Assembly: GCA_041655755.1 (NCBI GenBank)
Contig: JBBAEY010000024.1
Span: 1-25,492 of the forward strand
Length of the DNA stretch: 25,492 nt
From: JAAYFT01 sp041655755
GTDB taxonomy: Bacteria; Bacillota; Clostridia; Tissierellales; Tissierellaceae
Direction: 5' to 3'
Below are positions 7,951 through 16,485 of the stretch, piece by piece. Both the position numbers and the translations under genes were made by a program. Within the stretch, counting starts at the first letter, position 1. Every line of letters begins with the position of its first letter. The notes under the pieces were generated by a model. That model searched no databases, was not told where the DNA came from, and was given only the letters and a program-made list of their open reading frames with translations.

Positions 7951-8565
7951 TTGGTGACCTTTACAAAAAGAGAACAAGTCGCTATACTAGTAATTGCTTT
8001 AACAATAATTTTCACCGTAGGATTTAAATTTCTAAAGAGGGAAATGACCAAGGCGGAGGAAATTGGCATAGAAATCTATGAGGAAGAGCCAGCCCCAGAA
8101 GGGGAGGAGACCGAAACTGTAGAAGAGGACCAAGACAAGCTAATAATGGTCCATATAAGCGGGCAGGTTAAGTTTCCAGGAGTAATAAAAATAGAAGAGG
8201 GAAAGAGATTAATAGATGCAGTTGAATTACTGGGAGGTCTCAAGGACCAAGCAGATATAGATAGGATTAACCTTGCAAAAAAACTGGAAGATGAAGAAAA
8301 AATCTACATACCCAAGATTGGCGAAGAGCCTAGGGAAGATATGACCTATAGCTCTGAAGGGACTAAATCTAGTGGTAAAATCAATATAAATAGGGCAACA
8401 AAAAGTGAGCTTTCTACACTACCTGGCATTGGCGATGTATTGGCAGATAGGATAATTGAATATAGGGAAGACTCCCCCTTCAAGAAGATTGAAGACCTAA
8501 AGAATGTATCGGGTATAGGGGATAAGAAGTTTGAATCAGTGAAGGATTTAATAATCGCAAACTAG
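7951..8565 (+). CDS. comEA: ComEA-like helix-hairpin-helix DNA-binding membrane protein
   Basis: The 204-residue protein has an N-terminal membrane anchor (about residues 9–25), an acidic linker (about 41–62), an SLBB domain (about 66–122) and two helix-hairpin-helix motifs at the C-terminus (LPGIG 157–161, VSGIG 186–190). This is the layout of ComEA, the surface DNA receptor of natural transformation, which passes DNA to the ComEC channel. No comEC or other competence gene is in the window. Start TTG 7951 follows a GGGGG run (7939–7943); GTG 7954 is an alternative. The gene is only 14 bases before selD, so it may lead the sel operon. Confidence 0.85.
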   Translation: MVTFTKREQVAILVIALTIIFTVGFKFLKREMTKAEEIGIEIYEEEPAPEGEETETVEEDQDKLIMVHISGQVKFPGVIKIEEGKRLIDAVELLGGLKDQADIDRINLAKKLEDEEKIYIPKIGEEPREDMTYSSEGTKSSGKININRATKSELSTLPGIGDVLADRIIEYREDSPFKKIEDLKNVSGIGDKKFESVKDLIIAN

Positions 8566-8579
8566 AAGAAGGTGAGTAA

Positions 8580-9614
8580 ATGGAAATTAAATTAACACAA
8601 ATGACCAAGGCCTCAGGTTGAGCAGCCAAAATCGGTCCCGATATATTGGCGCAAGTTTTGCGTCATATACCAAAGGCAGAAGATGCCAAACTGCTGGTGG
8701 GCTTAGATACATCTGACGACGCAGCAGTATATAAAATTAATGATGAAGTTGCCATGATACAGACGGTAGACTTCTTTACACCTATAGTAGACGATCCCTA
8801 TACATTTGGGCAAATAGCAGCTACTAACGCCTTGTCTGACGTATATGCCATGGGAGGCGAACCAAAATTAGCCATGAATATAGTTTGTTTCCCCACCTGT
8901 TTAAGTCCAGATGTCCTAACAGAGATATTAAAGGGTGGGTATGATAAGATAAAAGAAGCTGGAGCCATAGTAGTAGGAGGGCATACCATTGAAGACGATG
9001 AGCCAAAGTATGGCTTATCTGTGACTGGCTTTGCCCATCCAAGTAAGATTTTGGCCAATAAAACAGCTCAGGTGGGCGATTTGCTGGTCATTACAAAACC
9101 CCTAGGTGTTGGAATAGTAAACACTGCTATCAAGGGTGAGCTGGTAGACAAGGAAGCCTACGACGAGGCTGTTTTGGTAATGACTACCTTGAATAAGTAT
9201 GCCAAGGAGGTCATAGATAGGGTAGGGGGAGTAAATAGCCTAACCGATGTTACGGGATTTGGCCTGATAGGCCACGCCTATGAGATGGCAGCTGCTAGTT
9301 CAGTATCCATCAAAATAGACCACAAAAAGATACCTGTGATTTCCAAGGCTATAGACTATGCAAATATGGGCCTAGTCCCTGCTGGAGCCTATGCCAATAG
9401 GGGATATGTAGACGATTTCATTCATATAAATCAAGAGGTAGCAGAATACATGGAAGATATATTATGTGACCCCCAAACGTCAGGTGGGCTTTTAATATCT
9501 ATACCAAAAGAAAGAGTAGATATGCTGATGGAGGAATTGAAATCTACTCCTACAAGATCCGCCATAATAGGTGAAGTAATAGAGAAACAAGAACATTATA
9601 TATACGTTGAATAG
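8580..9614 (+). CDS. selD: Selenide, water dikinase containing selenocysteine (Sec14, TGA 8619–8621)
   Basis: SelD makes selenophosphate from selenide and ATP, the selenium donor for SelA. ATG 8580, after an AAGGTGAG ribosome binding site, opens a frame interrupted by one TGA at 8619–8621 and then runs to 9614. Read through, it gives a 344-residue protein with S-G-Sec14-A-A-K17. This is exactly where other SelD proteins have their catalytic Cys or Sec and the nearby Lys (C17/K20 in E. coli). The downstream protein is intact SelD (GHTIEDDEPKYG, LTDVTGFGLIGH, DPQTSGGLL). Together with adjacent selA and selB this is a true selenoprotein, not a pseudogene. Its synthesis depends on the pathway it feeds. 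Confidence 0.95.
8648..8664 (+). promoter_or_regulatory. Candidate bacterial SECIS hairpin in selD
   Basis: Bases 8648–8654 pair with 8658–8664 (seven pairs, one of them G·U) around a GTT loop, starting 26 bases after the Sec TGA. Bacterial SECIS elements are stem-loops just downstream of UGA, usually with a G at the start of the apical loop, and SelB binds them. A smaller hairpin, ATCG/CGAT with loop GTCC (8631–8642), lies closer and is an alternative. I did not fold the region computationally. Confidence 0.55.
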
Positions 9615-9633
9615 GAAGGGAAGGGATCTAGAA

Positions 9634-11052
9634 ATGGAAAACCTATTTGCCTCATTGCCAAAGGTAGATGATTTGCTAGAAAGTGAAGAAATAAAGGAAC
9701 TCCTGGATCATATGCCGAGAATAATTGTAGTAGACAGTATAAGACAGGAGATAGATAATATTAGGGAAAAGATAAGGGAAGGGGCAGCCGAGGAAACAAT
9801 AATAGAAGAAATTAAAAATATTCATCTAGGAATTAGGAAAAGAGCCCAAAGAAAAAGCACAAACAAGCTTAAGAGGGTTGTCAATTGCACAGGAGTCGTA
9901 ATCCACACCAACTTGGGCAGGTCCCTAATTAATGAAAGCATCATGGACCATATCAGTCAGATAGCCACCAATTATTCAAATCTGGAGTACGATCTAGAGA
10001 CTGGTAAGAGGGGATCCAGATACAGTCATCTAGAGGAAATAATTAGGGAAATAACAGGTGGAGAGGGCTCCATCGTAGTCAATAATAATGCCGCTGCTGT
10101 GCTATTGGTACTCAGTACCATGGCCAAGGGCAAGGAAGTCATCGTATCCCGAGGGGAATTAATAGAAATAGGGGGGGCCTTTAGGATACCGGAAGTCATG
10201 GAAGAAAGCGGAGCCAGTTTAGTATCCGTAGGCACCACAAACAAGACCCATTTGAGGGACTATGAAAATGCCATCAATGAAAACACAGGTGCTCTTTTGA
10301 AGGTACACACCAGTAATTACAGGATACTAGGCTTCACCTCCTCTGTAGATTCGGAAAGATTATTTGAATTAAGGGAAAAATATGCAATTCCCCTAATCGA
10401 GGATCTGGGCAGTGGAGTGCTGGTAGACCTGTCAAGATATGGGCTGGAGCATGAGCCCACTGTACAGGAGAGTATAAAAAAGGGTGTAGACATAGTAACA
10501 TTCAGTGGGGATAAGCTACTGGGCGGGCCCCAGGTAGGCATTATTGTAGGCAAGAGTGAATATATAGAAAAGATGAAGAAAAACCCTCTAACAAGGGCAT
10601 TTAGGGTAGACAAGTTTACAATTTCGGCACTGGAGGCCACCCTAAGATATTATTTTGAGGAGGAAAAGGCTGTAACTGAAATCCCCACCTTGAAAATGCT
10701 TACCATGGATTTAGAAGAAATCGAGGGTAAAGCCCAAGGACTCTATCAAAGAATTGCAGATGGGATCGAGGACCCAGGGTTAAGCGTGGATATCGAAGAT
10801 AGTTTCTCAGAAGTGGGTGGAGGTTCATTGCCCCTAGAAAAATTGCCCACAAAATGCCTAGTGCTGAGCCTAGAGGGGATGAGTACCCAGTCCTTTGAAA
10901 ACAATCTCAGATATTTTGATACTCCAATTATAAGCAGGGTATTTAAAGATAAAATATATTTAGACCTAAGGACGATTAGGGAGGAAGAATTTGATATAAT
11001 AGTAGAGGGCCTCTTATATGCCCTTGAAAAAACAAAAGGAGCTATGCAATGA
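9634..11052 (+). CDS. selA: L-seryl-tRNA(Sec) selenium transferase
   Basis: SelA is a PLP enzyme that converts seryl-tRNA(Sec) to selenocysteinyl-tRNA(Sec) using selenophosphate. The 472-residue protein has the PLP lysine K294 in FSGDKLLGGPQ (E. coli K295) and conserved segments CTGVVIHTNLGRS, VNNNAAAVLL and IEDLGSG. I chose ATG 9634, 20 bases after selD, with AAGGGA as ribosome binding site. A TTG at 9607 would overlap selD. The stop overlaps the selB start as ATGA, so translation is coupled. Confidence 0.97.
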   Translation: MENLFASLPKVDDLLESEEIKELLDHMPRIIVVDSIRQEIDNIREKIREGAAEETIIEEIKNIHLGIRKRAQRKSTNKLKRVVNCTGVVIHTNLGRSLINESIMDHISQIATNYSNLEYDLETGKRGSRYSHLEEIIREITGGEGSIVVNNNAAAVLLVLSTMAKGKEVIVSRGELIEIGGAFRIPEVMEESGASLVSVGTTNKTHLRDYENAINENTGALLKVHTSNYRILGFTSSVDSERLFELREKYAIPLIEDLGSGVLVDLSRYGLEHEPTVQESIKKGVDIVTFSGDKLLGGPQVGIIVGKSEYIEKMKKNPLTRAFRVDKFTISALEATLRYYFEEEKAVTEIPTLKMLTMDLEEIEGKAQGLYQRIADGIEDPGLSVDIEDSFSEVGGGSLPLEKLPTKCLVLSLEGMSTQSFENNLRYFDTPIISRVFKDKIYLDLRTIREEEFDIIVEGLLYALEKTKGAMQ

Positions 11053-12959
11053 AGCACGTTATTATAGGGACAGCAGGTCACATAGACCATGGAAAGACCA
11101 CCCTTATTAGGGCAATCACTGGTAGAAATACGGATAGATTGAAGGAAGAACAGGAGAGGGGAATATCCATAGAACTGGGCTTCACTTATTTTGACCTGCC
11201 CTCAAATCAAAGGGCGGGAATAATTGACGTGCCAGGCCATGAAAAGTTTATTAAAAACATGCTTGCAGGGGTAATAGGCATAGATATAGTCCTCCTAGTT
11301 GTCGCCGCTGATGAGGGAATCATGCCTCAAACCCTTGAACACCTACACATATTGGACTTACTTGGAATTAAAAAGGGCTTTTTAGTCCTTACAAAAACAG
11401 ATCTAGTTGATGAAGAGTGGATTGATATGGTCGAAGATGAGGTGAGGAATGAGATAAGGGGAACATTTTTAGAGGATTCTCCCATGATTAGGGTGTCATC
11501 TACCACAAGGACTGGCATAGACAAGGTCATAGAACTAATAGATAAATATGCCAGGGAATTGGAAGAGAGGGACGCAAGGGATATGCCAAGACTGCCAGTA
11601 GATAGGGTATTTACAATATCGGGATTTGGCACCGTTGTCACAGGAACACTCTTGTCGGGCCAAGTCAATGTAGGAGAAGAGCTACAGGTATTTCCCGGCG
11701 ACAAAAAGGCTAGAATAAGGACCCTACAGGTCCACGATCAAGATGCCAAAACTGCCTACGGAGGCCAAAGGGTGGCCGTAAATCTTGCTGGACTAAAGAA
11801 GGATGACATCCATAGAGGGGATATATTGGCACCCATTGGCTCTATGTCAGATACCATGATGCTTGATGTAAAGATAAAGCTCTTGAAAACTACTGATAGA
11901 TACATTGACAACAGGACTAGATTGAGATTGTATATAGCTACCAAAGAGGTCCTCTGCCGCATTATTTTATTAGATAGGGAAGAGCTAGGTCCAGGTGAGG
12001 AAGTATATGCACAGCTCAGGCTAGAGGAAGAAATAGTGGCGAAAAGAGGAGATAAATTCATCATCAGGTTTTACTCCCCAATGTATACCATCGGTGGGGG
12101 AGAGGTACTGGAACCCAATCCCAAGAAAAAGAAAAGATTTGATGAAGAGGCCATCCACGAGCTAGAAATCAAGGAATTGGGTACTTCAATAGATATTACA
12201 GAAAAGATTATTGAAGACAAGTCAAGGGACTTCCCCAGCACAAAGGAAATAGCAGTACTTACATCTATGTTGGAGGAAAATGTAAGGGAGGAAGTAGAAA
12301 AGCTAATTGAGGAAGAAAAGGTACTTTCCTTCCAATTGACAAGGGACCTATATGTGATTCATAGAAGCCACTATGAAAGGGTAAGGGATAGTATAATTGA
12401 TGAGCTAGAGGGCTTCCACAAAAAATACCCCTTGAGGCTGGGAATGGCCAAGGAAGAGATAAAAAACAAGTATTTAAAAAATGCCAAGGCAAGAGTGGCT
12501 GACAATATCCTCGATAGACTGATAAAGGATGGGTATTTATCCCAAAGCTATGAAAATATATTCATCAAAGGCTTTGAAATAGTATTGAGCCCAGAGCAGG
12601 AGAGCATAAGGACAGAGATAATGAAAAGATTTAATGAAAATCCCTACCAGCCTCCAAAGAAGGAGGAATTGGAGACCATAATAGATGGACAGAAGCTAGA
12701 AATCGGAGAGGTTTTCATATCTATGGTAAACGAGGGTCATATTGTAAAGTTAAATGAAGAGTTCTATCTTGCGAGGCAGGCATATGATAAGGCGGTGGAT
12801 ATCATAAAAGAATACCTAGAAAAAAAGGAAAGCATAACAACAGGTGAGTTTAGAGATATATTAAATACTAATAGGAAAGTAGCTATTGCCCTTTTGGAGT
12901 ATTTTGACCAAATTAAACTGACCAAAAGAGATAAGGATATTAGGGTAATAAATAAATAA
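11049..12959 (+). CDS. selB: Selenocysteine-specific elongation factor SelB
   Basis: SelB carries Sec-tRNA(Sec) to the ribosome and recognises the SECIS hairpin on the mRNA. The 636-residue protein has EF-Tu-like GTPase motifs GHIDHGKTT (10–18), DVPGHE (60–65) and TKTD (115–118). Beta-barrel domains follow. A C-terminal region of about 270 residues corresponds to the winged-helix repeats that bind SECIS RNA. It overlaps selA by four bases. With selD and selA it makes the complete protein set for Sec insertion. The tRNA(Sec) gene selC is not in this window. Confidence 0.97.
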   Translation: MKHVIIGTAGHIDHGKTTLIRAITGRNTDRLKEEQERGISIELGFTYFDLPSNQRAGIIDVPGHEKFIKNMLAGVIGIDIVLLVVAADEGIMPQTLEHLHILDLLGIKKGFLVLTKTDLVDEEWIDMVEDEVRNEIRGTFLEDSPMIRVSSTTRTGIDKVIELIDKYARELEERDARDMPRLPVDRVFTISGFGTVVTGTLLSGQVNVGEELQVFPGDKKARIRTLQVHDQDAKTAYGGQRVAVNLAGLKKDDIHRGDILAPIGSMSDTMMLDVKIKLLKTTDRYIDNRTRLRLYIATKEVLCRIILLDREELGPGEEVYAQLRLEEEIVAKRGDKFIIRFYSPMYTIGGGEVLEPNPKKKKRFDEEAIHELEIKELGTSIDITEKIIEDKSRDFPSTKEIAVLTSMLEENVREEVEKLIEEEKVLSFQLTRDLYVIHRSHYERVRDSIIDELEGFHKKYPLRLGMAKEEIKNKYLKNAKARVADNILDRLIKDGYLSQSYENIFIKGFEIVLSPEQESIRTEIMKRFNENPYQPPKKEELETIIDGQKLEIGEVFISMVNEGHIVKLNEEFYLARQAYDKAVDIIKEYLEKKESITTGEFRDILNTNRKVAIALLEYFDQIKLTKRDKDIRVINK

Positions 12960-12985
12960 ATTTGGCTAAATACTGAGGTGGATAA

Positions 12986-13681
12986 ATGGAGACGAGAATC
13001 TTAATAATTGATGGGGACAGGCCCTTTGTTAAGGGACTAAAATATAGTCTGGAGCAAGATGGATATACAATTGATACGGTTTTTAGTGGCAAAGATATAG
13101 TTGATAAGATTACTAAACACAGATATGGGCTTATAATACTGGACCTGATACTACCAGACTATGATGGGTTAAACACATGTAAGGAAATCAGAGATGTATC
13201 CCAGGTACCGATTATAGTTATAAGCAAAAAAGCTGAAGATATAGATAAGATTTTAGCCCTAGAATACGGGGCTGATGACTATATGGTAAAGCCCTTTAAT
13301 ATCCTAGTATTAAAGGCAAAGATAAAGGCCATAATGAGAAGGGAAAATTATAAAAATGTAGAACTAAACAATCAAATACTCAAGATTCATGACTTTACCA
13401 TTAATACTGTGGGCAGAAAAGTAACTATAAACAAGAAAAATATTAACTTAACGGGGAAGGAGTTCGACCTTTTCTATGTGCTTATATCAAATCCAGGCAA
13501 GGTCTTCAAGAGGGAAGAACTTCTCGAACTGGTATGGGGCTATGCCTATTTTGGAGATCTGCGGACAGTAGATGTCCATATTAGGAGGATAAGGGAAAAA
13601 CTAGAAAAGGATTCACTAGATAATCAGTATATAATGACAAAATGGGGAGTAGGCTATTATTTTAATAATATTAACATATGA
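12986..13681 (+). CDS. OmpR/PhoB-family response regulator (orphan, altered acidic pocket)
   Basis: The 231-residue protein has a receiver domain (about 1–117) with phospho-acceptor D53 (LIILDLILPDYDG), S80 and K102 (MVKPF). A winged-helix DNA-binding domain (about 130–228) follows, with the recognition-helix pattern RTVDVHIRRIREKLEKD. Numbering matches PhoB. One of the two conserved N-terminal pocket acids is replaced: residues 9–11 are D-G-D where PhoB has E-D-E, so position 10 is Gly. No histidine kinase gene is adjacent. The gene lies 26 bases after selB with a GAGGTGG ribosome binding site and may be co-transcribed. Its target is unknown. Confidence 0.9.
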   Translation: METRILIIDGDRPFVKGLKYSLEQDGYTIDTVFSGKDIVDKITKHRYGLIILDLILPDYDGLNTCKEIRDVSQVPIIVISKKAEDIDKILALEYGADDYMVKPFNILVLKAKIKAIMRRENYKNVELNNQILKIHDFTINTVGRKVTINKKNINLTGKEFDLFYVLISNPGKVFKREELLELVWGYAYFGDLRTVDVHIRRIREKLEKDSLDNQYIMTKWGVGYYFNNINI

Positions 13682-13712
13682 TATTTGAAGATTATAGAAA
13701 AGAGGTTCTGCT

Positions 13713-14393
13713 ATGATATTGGGAATATTGGGGGGCATGGGGCCCCTAGCGACCTGTGAGCTATTTAAAAGGATAATTGAACTCACAAGGGCCGACAAGG
13801 ATCAAGACCATATACATACCATAATAGACAATAATACAAAGATACCGGATAGGACAAAATATATTCTCGAAAATGGAGAAGACCCTAGACCTGAAATGAT
13901 TAGGTCCCTAATAAGGCTAGAATCCATGGGTGCCGACCATATAGCAATTCCCTGCAATACAGCCCATTATTTCTATGACCATATAAGTGCCTATACAAGT
14001 GTGAATATAATCAATATGATATATGAGACCGCAACTTATTTAAAGGAAAACCATGGTGAAATCGAAGAATACCTGCTCTTGGCAACTGAAGGGACCTATG
14101 AGATGAAGGTATATGACAGGTATTTTGAAAAACTAGGATTAAAAATACTGGTACCCAATGATGAAGATAAAAAGATACTAATGGATTGGATACATGGGGT
14201 GAAATCTTCACGAATTGATGTAGGGCTGGAAGAATTTGAAGGGCTGGTTGAAAAATACAGGGCTGGAAAAAACATGCCTATTATAGTTGGATGTACAGAG
14301 CTGTCAGTCCTAGTCAAGGAAATCAAATATTCTAAAAAGTATTTTGATTCCATGACAATATTGGCGGAAAAATGTGTAGAATTAGCGGTTTAG
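13713..14393 (+). CDS. Aspartate/glutamate racemase family protein
   Basis: The 226-residue protein belongs to the cofactor-independent Asp/Glu racemase superfamily, which uses two cysteines as acid and base. The N-terminus MILGILGGMGPLATCELF is typical of the aspartate-racemase branch. Both catalytic cysteines are present, C81 (IPCNTAHYF) and C194 (VGCTELSVL). Substrate could be aspartate, glutamate or a relative such as cysteate; sequence alone does not decide. It follows the response regulator by 31 bases with an AGAGG ribosome binding site. A new promoter begins nine bases after its stop. Confidence 0.88.
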   Translation: MILGILGGMGPLATCELFKRIIELTRADKDQDHIHTIIDNNTKIPDRTKYILENGEDPRPEMIRSLIRLESMGADHIAIPCNTAHYFYDHISAYTSVNIINMIYETATYLKENHGEIEEYLLLATEGTYEMKVYDRYFEKLGLKILVPNDEDKKILMDWIHGVKSSRIDVGLEEFEGLVEKYRAGKNMPIIVGCTELSVLVKEIKYSKKYFDSMTILAEKCVELAV

Positions 14394-14401
14394 ATAGGGA
14401 T

Positions 14402-14430
14402 TTGACAGAATATTAAATCTTTGCTACAAT
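14402..14430 (+). promoter_or_regulatory. Sigma-A promoter of the opuC operon
   Basis: TTGACA (14402–14407) and TACAAT (14425–14430) are exactly 17 bases apart, a near-consensus promoter. The predicted start near 14437 begins a long leader that holds the riboswitch. Confidence 0.85.
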
Positions 14431-14449
14431 ATTCATTATAAGAAAACAT

Positions 14450-14575
14450 TCTTTTATAAAGCTGAACCCTTATGAAGGGGCGGGGGAACCAAATTTTGGG
14501 GTGAATCTTCTCTATGAAGTAGGGCTACTCTTCAGTCCGAATCCGACAGCTAACCTCGTAGGCTTGTGAAGAGGG
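14450..14575 (+). promoter_or_regulatory. Cyclic di-AMP riboswitch (ydaO–yuaA motif)
   Basis: The 14394–14693 gene-free stretch is a leader region. It contains the conserved ydaO–yuaA blocks in order: CGGGGGAACCAA, TGGGGTGAATC, then CCGAATCCGACAGCTAACC, then CTCGTAGGC. This class binds c-di-AMP and usually turns off cell-wall, potassium or osmolyte genes by termination. Its place between a strong promoter and a terminator hairpin, ahead of an osmolyte transporter, fits an OFF switch. I recognised it by conserved strings, not by a covariance search. Confidence 0.92.
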
Positions 14576-14602
14576 GGTTGATAGTTGCGTATATTAGTTT
14601 TT

Positions 14603-14628
14603 AGGCTATGGATCTCCATAGCTTTTTT
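14603..14628 (+). terminator. Riboswitch-controlled terminator hairpin
   Basis: GCTATGG (14605–14611) pairs with CCATAGC (14616–14622) around ATCT, followed by TTTTTT. It sits about 30 bases after the riboswitch and about 65 before opuCA, the expected expression platform. Confidence 0.85.
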
Positions 14629-14693
14629 GTGTTCTTTTTTAAGATGCATGCCAGCATAATTTTGTGTCAATCGTAGTGAAAAGGGGGATATTA

Positions 14694-15797
14694 GTGATAA
14701 GCTTTGAAAACGTGACAAAAAAATTTGATTCTTTTACAGCTGTAGACAAGCTAAATGTAGAATTTAAAACTGGGGAAACTATTGTATTGATAGGTCCCAG
14801 CGGTTGTGGCAAGACTACGACCCTGCGGATGATAAACCGCCTCATAGAACCTACAGAGGGTAATATTTTCATCGACGGGATAGACATCCACAAGACCAAC
14901 CCTGTAGAGCTTAGGAGAAATATCGGTTATGTAATACAGCAGATAGGCCTCTTTCCCCATATGAACATAGCACAGAATATAGGATTAGTACCCTATCTAA
15001 AGAATGAAGCAGAATCCAAACGCAAACAAAGGGTAGAAGAACTATTAGAATTTGTTGACATGAATCCATCAGAATTTTACTATCGCTATCCCAATGAACT
15101 AAGCGGAGGACAGCAGCAGAGAATAGGAGTAGCCAGGGCACTTGCGGCAGACCCTGAAATTATCTTGATGGATGAGCCCTTTGGTGCACTGGACCCAATA
15201 ACCAGATCGACCTTGCAAGACGAACTACTGGAAATACAGGACAGGATTAAAAAGACCATAATTTTCGTAACCCATGACATGGACGAGGCACTAAAATTGG
15301 CAGATAGAATAGCAATTATGAAGGATGGTAAAATCCTTCAGTTTGACAGTCCAGAGGAGATACTTAAAAATCCAAGTCATGGATTTGTAGAGGAATTTAT
15401 AGGTAAGGACAGGCTTCTAAGACAACCAGAATTTATCATTGTAAAAGATATAATGATCAAGAGGCCAGTGACAATATCACCTGAAAGAACCCTAACCCAG
15501 GCCCTGGAAAAGATGAGAAAGGAAAAGGTTGATAGCCTGATGGTTACAGATAGCGAAGGTAGATTTATAGGGCTAATAACTGCCAATGATGTATTGGACA
15601 ATTTTGATAAATCTTACAAGGTCAATGAAGTAATAAGGACAAATGTACATCAGGTATCAGAAGATGCAAATGTGAGCCAAGTACTGTCTATCATGGCTCA
15701 GGAGCAGGTGGGATATGTACCTGTCACAGATGATAAGGAAAAGCTAACAGGATTGATTACAAGATCTAGCCTAGTCAATGTATTGGGGCGAAACTAA
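14694..15797 (+). CDS. opuCA: Osmoprotectant ABC transporter ATPase with tandem CBS domains
   Basis: The 367-residue protein powers uptake of glycine betaine, choline or carnitine-like solutes. The ATPase has Walker A GPSGCGKTT (34–42), signature LSGGQQQ (135–141), Walker B IILMDE (155–160) and the H-loop histidine H193. Two CBS domains follow (about 250–310 and 315–367). CBS pairs in OpuCA-type ATPases sense ionic strength or bind c-di-AMP. I chose GTG 14694, seven bases after an AAAGGGGG ribosome binding site. In-frame GTGs further upstream are less likely. The gene thus has riboswitch control and possibly direct nucleotide control too. Confidence 0.93.
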   Translation: MISFENVTKKFDSFTAVDKLNVEFKTGETIVLIGPSGCGKTTTLRMINRLIEPTEGNIFIDGIDIHKTNPVELRRNIGYVIQQIGLFPHMNIAQNIGLVPYLKNEAESKRKQRVEELLEFVDMNPSEFYYRYPNELSGGQQQRIGVARALAADPEIILMDEPFGALDPITRSTLQDELLEIQDRIKKTIIFVTHDMDEALKLADRIAIMKDGKILQFDSPEEILKNPSHGFVEEFIGKDRLLRQPEFIIVKDIMIKRPVTISPERTLTQALEKMRKEKVDSLMVTDSEGRFIGLITANDVLDNFDKSYKVNEVIRTNVHQVSEDANVSQVLSIMAQEQVGYVPVTDDKEKLTGLITRSSLVNVLGRN

Positions 15798-15824
15798 ACA
15801 ATAATAGGAAAAGGAGAATGGAAA

Positions 15825-16466
15825 ATGTCACTATTGAACTTTTTTAAGAACAACCCAAGCCTAATACTCCACCTAATATTGGAGCATCTTCAACTGACGG
15901 GGACAGCAATACTATCAGCAATAATCATTGGGGTACCCCTAGGGATAGCTATTACCCGCTATAAGAAATTAGCCGATCCAATACTAGCAGTGGCAAGTAT
16001 ATTTCAGACCATACCAAGTATAGCCTTCTTTGGCTTGCTTATTCCAATACTTGGAATAGGAAAGAGAACTGCAATCCTAGTGCTGTTTCTCTATGCCCTA
16101 CTCCCCATAGTAAAAAACACCTATACAGGCATAAAGGAGGTATCTCCCTTTATGATTGATGCAGGCAGGGGAATGGGAATGACCAATTTACAGATACTTC
16201 GTATGGTAGAGCTCCCCCAATCCCTATCGGTAATCATGGCTGGAGTTAGAATTGCAACAGTAATCAATATAGGGACCACGACCATAGCCGCCTATGTAGG
16301 AGGCGGTGGCCTAGGAGAGTTGATATTTAGAGGCATACAAATGTATAGGAATGAAATGATTTTGGCTGGTGCAGTTCCAGCGGCACTGTTGGCAATCTTT
16401 GCAGATAAGATATTAGGATATGTAGAATATCGCTTGATGCCAAAGGGCCTGAGAAAAAAGGCCTAA
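15825..16466 (+). CDS. opuCB: Osmoprotectant ABC transporter permease
   Basis: The 213-residue membrane protein has about six hydrophobic segments. It carries the permease EAA-loop region (DAGRGMGMTNLQILRMVELP, about residues 114–133) that docks to the ATPase. The segment IGTTTIAAYVGGGGLGELIF (about 154–173) is highly typical of OpuCB/OpuCD/ProW-type permeases. It starts 28 bases after opuCA with an AAAGGAGAA ribosome binding site. Classical OpuC has two permeases; only one is encoded here, so it may act as a homodimer. Confidence 0.93.
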   Translation: MSLLNFFKNNPSLILHLILEHLQLTGTAILSAIIIGVPLGIAITRYKKLADPILAVASIFQTIPSIAFFGLLIPILGIGKRTAILVLFLYALLPIVKNTYTGIKEVSPFMIDAGRGMGMTNLQILRMVELPQSLSVIMAGVRIATVINIGTTTIAAYVGGGGLGELIFRGIQMYRNEMILAGAVPAALLAIFADKILGYVEYRLMPKGLRKKA

Positions 16467-16485
16467 ATAAAAGGAGGATAATTTA

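Noticed and set aside
8619..8621. In-frame stop that would make selD a pseudogene
   Set aside because: It is a TGA exactly at the catalytic Cys/Sec codon, selA and selB follow, and the rest of the gene is intact.
10026..11090. Minus-strand frames opposite selA
   Set aside because: The plus-strand gene is a clear SelA with PLP lysine; the opposite frames are Ser/Pro-rich by-products.
14512..14718. Minus-strand 68-codon frame across the opuC leader
   Set aside because: It overlaps the conserved c-di-AMP riboswitch and terminator, which explain the sequence conservation better.
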